DNA from: Fundicoccus_A sp052115865
Lineage (GTDB): Bacteria; Bacillota; Bacilli; Lactobacillales; Aerococcaceae
DNA: 64,000 nucleotides
Reading direction: 5' to 3'
Assembly: GCF_052115865.1 (NCBI RefSeq)
Contig: NZ_JBQKME010000001.1
Location: 248,001-312,000 of the forward strand
Shown: positions 61,557 to 64,000 of the stretch, piece after piece
Layout of the letters: the number at the start of each line of letters is the position of its first letter
How positions within the stretch are numbered: the stretch's first letter is position 1
Made by a program: the position numbers and the translations under genes
The notes under the pieces: generated by a model
The model's input: only the letters and a program-made list of their open reading frames with translations
Databases searched by the model: none
What the model was told of the DNA's origin: nothing

Positions 61557-63593
61557 ATGATTTTACACGGTGGGGATTATTTCCCTGAACAATGGTTACA
61601 CCAGCCGCAAGTGCTGGACGAAGATTTTGAGTTGTTGAAAGCTGCCAACATCAATACCATTACGGTTGGCATGTTTGCCTGGTCTATTCTCGAGCCGGAG
61701 GAGGGGATATTTAATTTTGAATGGCTGGACGAGGTTTTTGACAAAGCCGAAGTTTACGGCATGAAGGTGATTCTTGGGACCCCTTCTGGTGCGCGACCGC
61801 ATTGGCTCGCCAATAAATATCCCGATGTATTACGGGTGAATGCGCGTAATGAAAAGATGCTATTTGGTGGCCGTCATAACCACTGCTTTACATCGCCGAA
61901 TTATCGCGAAAAAGTTCGGATTATCAATGAAAAATTGGCAGAGCGCTATGGACAACGCGACAACTTAATCATGTGGCACTTGTCCAATGAATATTCAGGC
62001 GACTGCCACTGTGACCTTTGTCAAGCAGCTTTTAGAGATTGGATGAAAGAAAAATACAACAATAGTTTAGAAGCGGTTAACGCTAATTACTGGAATACGT
62101 TTTGGAGCCATACATATACGGATTGGGATCAAATTCATTCGCCTTCTCAATTAGGGGAGACTGCGGTCCATGCCTTAAACCTTGACTGGCGTCGTTTTGT
62201 TACCGACCAAACCATTGATTTTTATTTGCATGAAAAAGCAGCGGTTCAAAAATATTCGACAAATATCCCAGTGACAACGAATTTTATGGCTGACACTGAA
62301 AACTTAATTCCATTCCAAAGTTTAGATTACTCAAAGTTTTCACAAATCGTCGATGTCTTAACCTGGGATTGTTATCCGGCTTGGCATAACGATTGGGAAA
62401 CCGAAGCCGATCTCGCCATGAAAATTGGCTTTATTAACGATTTGTATCGATCATTGAAGGAAGCGCCGTTTTTAATCATGGAATCCACCCCAAGTTTCGT
62501 TAACTGGCATCCGATTAACCGGTCGAAACGTCCGAAAGTGCATGAACTAGCATCCATGCAGTTTTTAGCACATGGTTCCGACAGCGTGATGTACTTCCAA
62601 ATGCGGTCTTCAAAAGGCTCGTCAGAAAAATTCCATGGCTCTGTTATTAGCCATGTTCCACCAGCCCGCAACCGTGTTTATCAAGAAGTCCAAACGCTCG
62701 GGGCACATTTGAATGAGTTGAGCGATTTAACTGGGGCCATGAAACATGCGCAAGTAGGTATTTATTATGATTGGGAAAATGACTGGGTTCTCCAGGACAT
62801 CCAAGGTTTTTCAAAGTCCGAAATGCACTACCACCGCACCTTGCATGAGCATTACCGCCCGTTTTGGGAAGCAGACATCAATGTTGATATTGTGACCAAA
62901 AACAACGACTTTGATCACTACAAATTGTTGATTTTCCCAATGTTGTACATGCATTCGGAGGAATTATTGGCCAAAGTGGAAGCCTTTGTTGCTGGGGGAG
63001 GGACCGTCGTTTATACCTACATGTCCGGCATGGCCGATGAAAACGACCTGGTCCACGATGACGGCATGTTGGTTGGCTTGCAGGAATTGCTCGGCATCCG
63101 CCTACTGGAAACCGACGTCTACTATCCGTCGCAATCCAATCACTTGGTGACCGACAGCCAAAGTTTCACCGTCCACGACTACGCGACCGTCTTCGAAATC
63201 GCCGGTGCCACACCGCTAGCCACCTACGGTGATGATTTTTACCGCAACACCCCATCCCTCACAGTAAATATCACTGCTGATGGCGATGGCCGCGCCTATT
63301 TCATTGGGGCTAGAACCGAGCTAGATTTCTTACGTAGTTTCTATGCTGACTTGGTGGATGAATTGGGGATTGGTGGAAATAGTGTTAGCAAGTCATCTGC
63401 AGCCGTGTCAGTCCAAACCCGTACCGATGCGGACGGGGCAGAGTATGTGTTTGTCATGAACTTTAGTGATGCAGATCAAGAAGTTAGGTTAGCAGAGAAT
63501 GTGGTTTATGTAGATGCGTTAACCAAGCAGGAAGTTTCGAACATTGTTGATTTGCCCGCATTTGAAGTGAAGGTTTTAAAAACTGAATCGTAA
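61557..63593 (+). CDS. ganA: Beta-galactosidase, glycoside hydrolase family 42
   Basis: A 678-residue GH42 enzyme, cytosolic. The TIM barrel starts LHGGDYFPEQWLHQPQVLDE. The acid/base Glu is in WHLSNEYSGDCHCDLCQ (about residue 143), followed by the three-Cys part of the family's zinc site. The nucleophile Glu is in FLIMESTPSFVNW (about residue 310). Residues 400-600 are the beta-galactosidase trimerisation domain and the rest a small beta domain. It hydrolyses imported beta-1,4-galacto-oligosaccharides. Between about 62900 and 63300 the codons are richer in C and G than in neighbouring genes, hinting at a mosaic or transferred segment. Confidence 0.88.
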   Translation: MILHGGDYFPEQWLHQPQVLDEDFELLKAANINTITVGMFAWSILEPEEGIFNFEWLDEVFDKAEVYGMKVILGTPSGARPHWLANKYPDVLRVNARNEKMLFGGRHNHCFTSPNYREKVRIINEKLAERYGQRDNLIMWHLSNEYSGDCHCDLCQAAFRDWMKEKYNNSLEAVNANYWNTFWSHTYTDWDQIHSPSQLGETAVHALNLDWRRFVTDQTIDFYLHEKAAVQKYSTNIPVTTNFMADTENLIPFQSLDYSKFSQIVDVLTWDCYPAWHNDWETEADLAMKIGFINDLYRSLKEAPFLIMESTPSFVNWHPINRSKRPKVHELASMQFLAHGSDSVMYFQMRSSKGSSEKFHGSVISHVPPARNRVYQEVQTLGAHLNELSDLTGAMKHAQVGIYYDWENDWVLQDIQGFSKSEMHYHRTLHEHYRPFWEADINVDIVTKNNDFDHYKLLIFPMLYMHSEELLAKVEAFVAGGGTVVYTYMSGMADENDLVHDDGMLVGLQELLGIRLLETDVYYPSQSNHLVTDSQSFTVHDYATVFEIAGATPLATYGDDFYRNTPSLTVNITADGDGRAYFIGARTELDFLRSFYADLVDELGIGGNSVSKSSAAVSVQTRTDADGAEYVFVMNFSDADQEVRLAENVVYVDALTKQEVSNIVDLPAFEVKVLKTES

Positions 63594-63601
63594 GTTGTAG
63601 A

Positions 63602-63640
63602 AGGCCTAAGGCGAATTCGCAAAGAATTCGCCTTAGGCCT
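63602..63640. terminator. Perfect 17-bp hairpin after the gan operon
   Basis: AGGCCTAAGGCGAATTC (63602-63618) and its exact reverse complement (63624-63640) flank a GCAAA loop, 8 bases after the ganA stop. There is no T tail, so it may be a processing or 3'-protection element as much as a terminator. Confidence 0.6.
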
Positions 63641-63750
63641 ATTGGTATGGTTGTGAACGGATTTGGAAAGGGATCTGACACGAAACCGCGCCTTTCCCGT
63701 CAGTAACTCTATTCTCACAGATTCGCATGACCCAACTGTCTGTTACCCAG

Positions 63751-63970
63751 CCAATCAGACGAAAGTCTGCCACCAAAGCGTCTAATCCCCGCCCAATCAG
63801 ACGAAAGTCTGCCACCAAAGCGTCTAATCCCCGCCCAATCAGACGAAAGTCTGCCACCAAAGCGTCTAATCCCCGCCCAATCAGACGAAAGTCCACCACC
63901 AAAGCGTCTAATCCCCGTCCAATTAGACGAAAGTCTGCCACCAAAGCGTCTAATCTTCGCCCAATCAGAC
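63751..63970 (-). repeat. Array 3 of the 42-bp dyad repeat
   Basis: Five units plus a partial one of CCAATCAGACGAAAGTCTGC followed by CACCAAAGCGTCTAATCCCCGC, exactly 42 bases each and nearly identical. Read on the - strand it has the same layout as arrays 1 and 2 (GATTAGACG … TTTCGTCTGATT). The surrounding sequence (63660-63750) has no gene. The periodic open frame RLIGRGLDALVADF is not supported as coding. Confidence 0.8.
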
Positions 63971-64000
63971 TCACCCCTAAGCACTTAAATCCTCTGCCTC

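Overview
The window looks like a low-GC Firmicute, most probably a host-associated lactic-type coccus (Lactobacillales; Aerococcaceae or Carnobacteriaceae would fit). This is inferred from AT-rich codon use, AGGAGG ribosome binding sites, cre-like catabolite sites, an LPxTG surface protein and many MsmK/Gan-type sugar importers. I cannot name the species. No rRNA, tRNA or CRISPR array was seen.

Region 1 (1-13080) is the distal part of a Wzy-dependent capsule or exopolysaccharide cluster, all on the + strand. It runs from the tail of an initiating sugar transferase through an SDR protein, three glycosyltransferases, an EpsG-type polymerase, a three-enzyme FnlABC/CapEFG-like route to UDP-N-acetyl-L-fucosamine, a pyruvyl-transferase-family protein and a Wzx flippase, to an FrhB-like protein that has lost its Fe-S ligands.

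Region 2 (13081-30270) is an insertion-sequence graveyard. A caspase-like gene is split by an IS1182-type element with a 6-bp target duplication. It is followed by a Cys-rich protein, a frameshifted TPR gene, an ExeA-type ATPase fragment and a broken IS21. An intact trio of tyrosine recombinases (a RIT element) sits between 355-bp inverted copies of another istB 3' half and IS21 end. A decayed IS1182 transposase, an intact secreted flavin-dependent fumarate-reductase-like enzyme and a frameshifted IS30 complete the region.

Region 3 (30609-42841) is a carbohydrate operon: solute-binding protein, two permeases, a membrane protein, MsmK-type ATPase, DeoR regulator, DUF1861 protein, phosphohexomutase, two secreted proteins and a GH130 phosphorylase. 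Phosphorolysis of imported beta-mannosides to mannose-1-phosphate, then conversion to mannose-6-phosphate by the mutase, is the simplest combined reading.

Region 4 (42842-55660) holds a decayed TRAP permease (DctM), a GH105 hydrolase, remnants of an AAA ATPase and an HD-domain ppGpp-hydrolase-like gene, a 1180-residue LPxTG protein with 12 G5 domains, and an Fe3+/phosphonate-type ABC importer operon ending in a metallophosphoesterase.

Region 5 (55661-64000) contains a GanSPQ-GanA-like galacto-oligosaccharide operon and three intergenic arrays of one 42-bp dyad repeat family. Two arrays flank a NERD-domain (nuclease-related) gene, and one of these is bounded by perfect 15-bp inverted repeats. 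These arrays are the least explained structure in the window.

A recurring feature is that all the extracytoplasmic solute-binding proteins here have ordinary signal peptides without a lipobox cysteine, which is unusual for Gram-positive importers.
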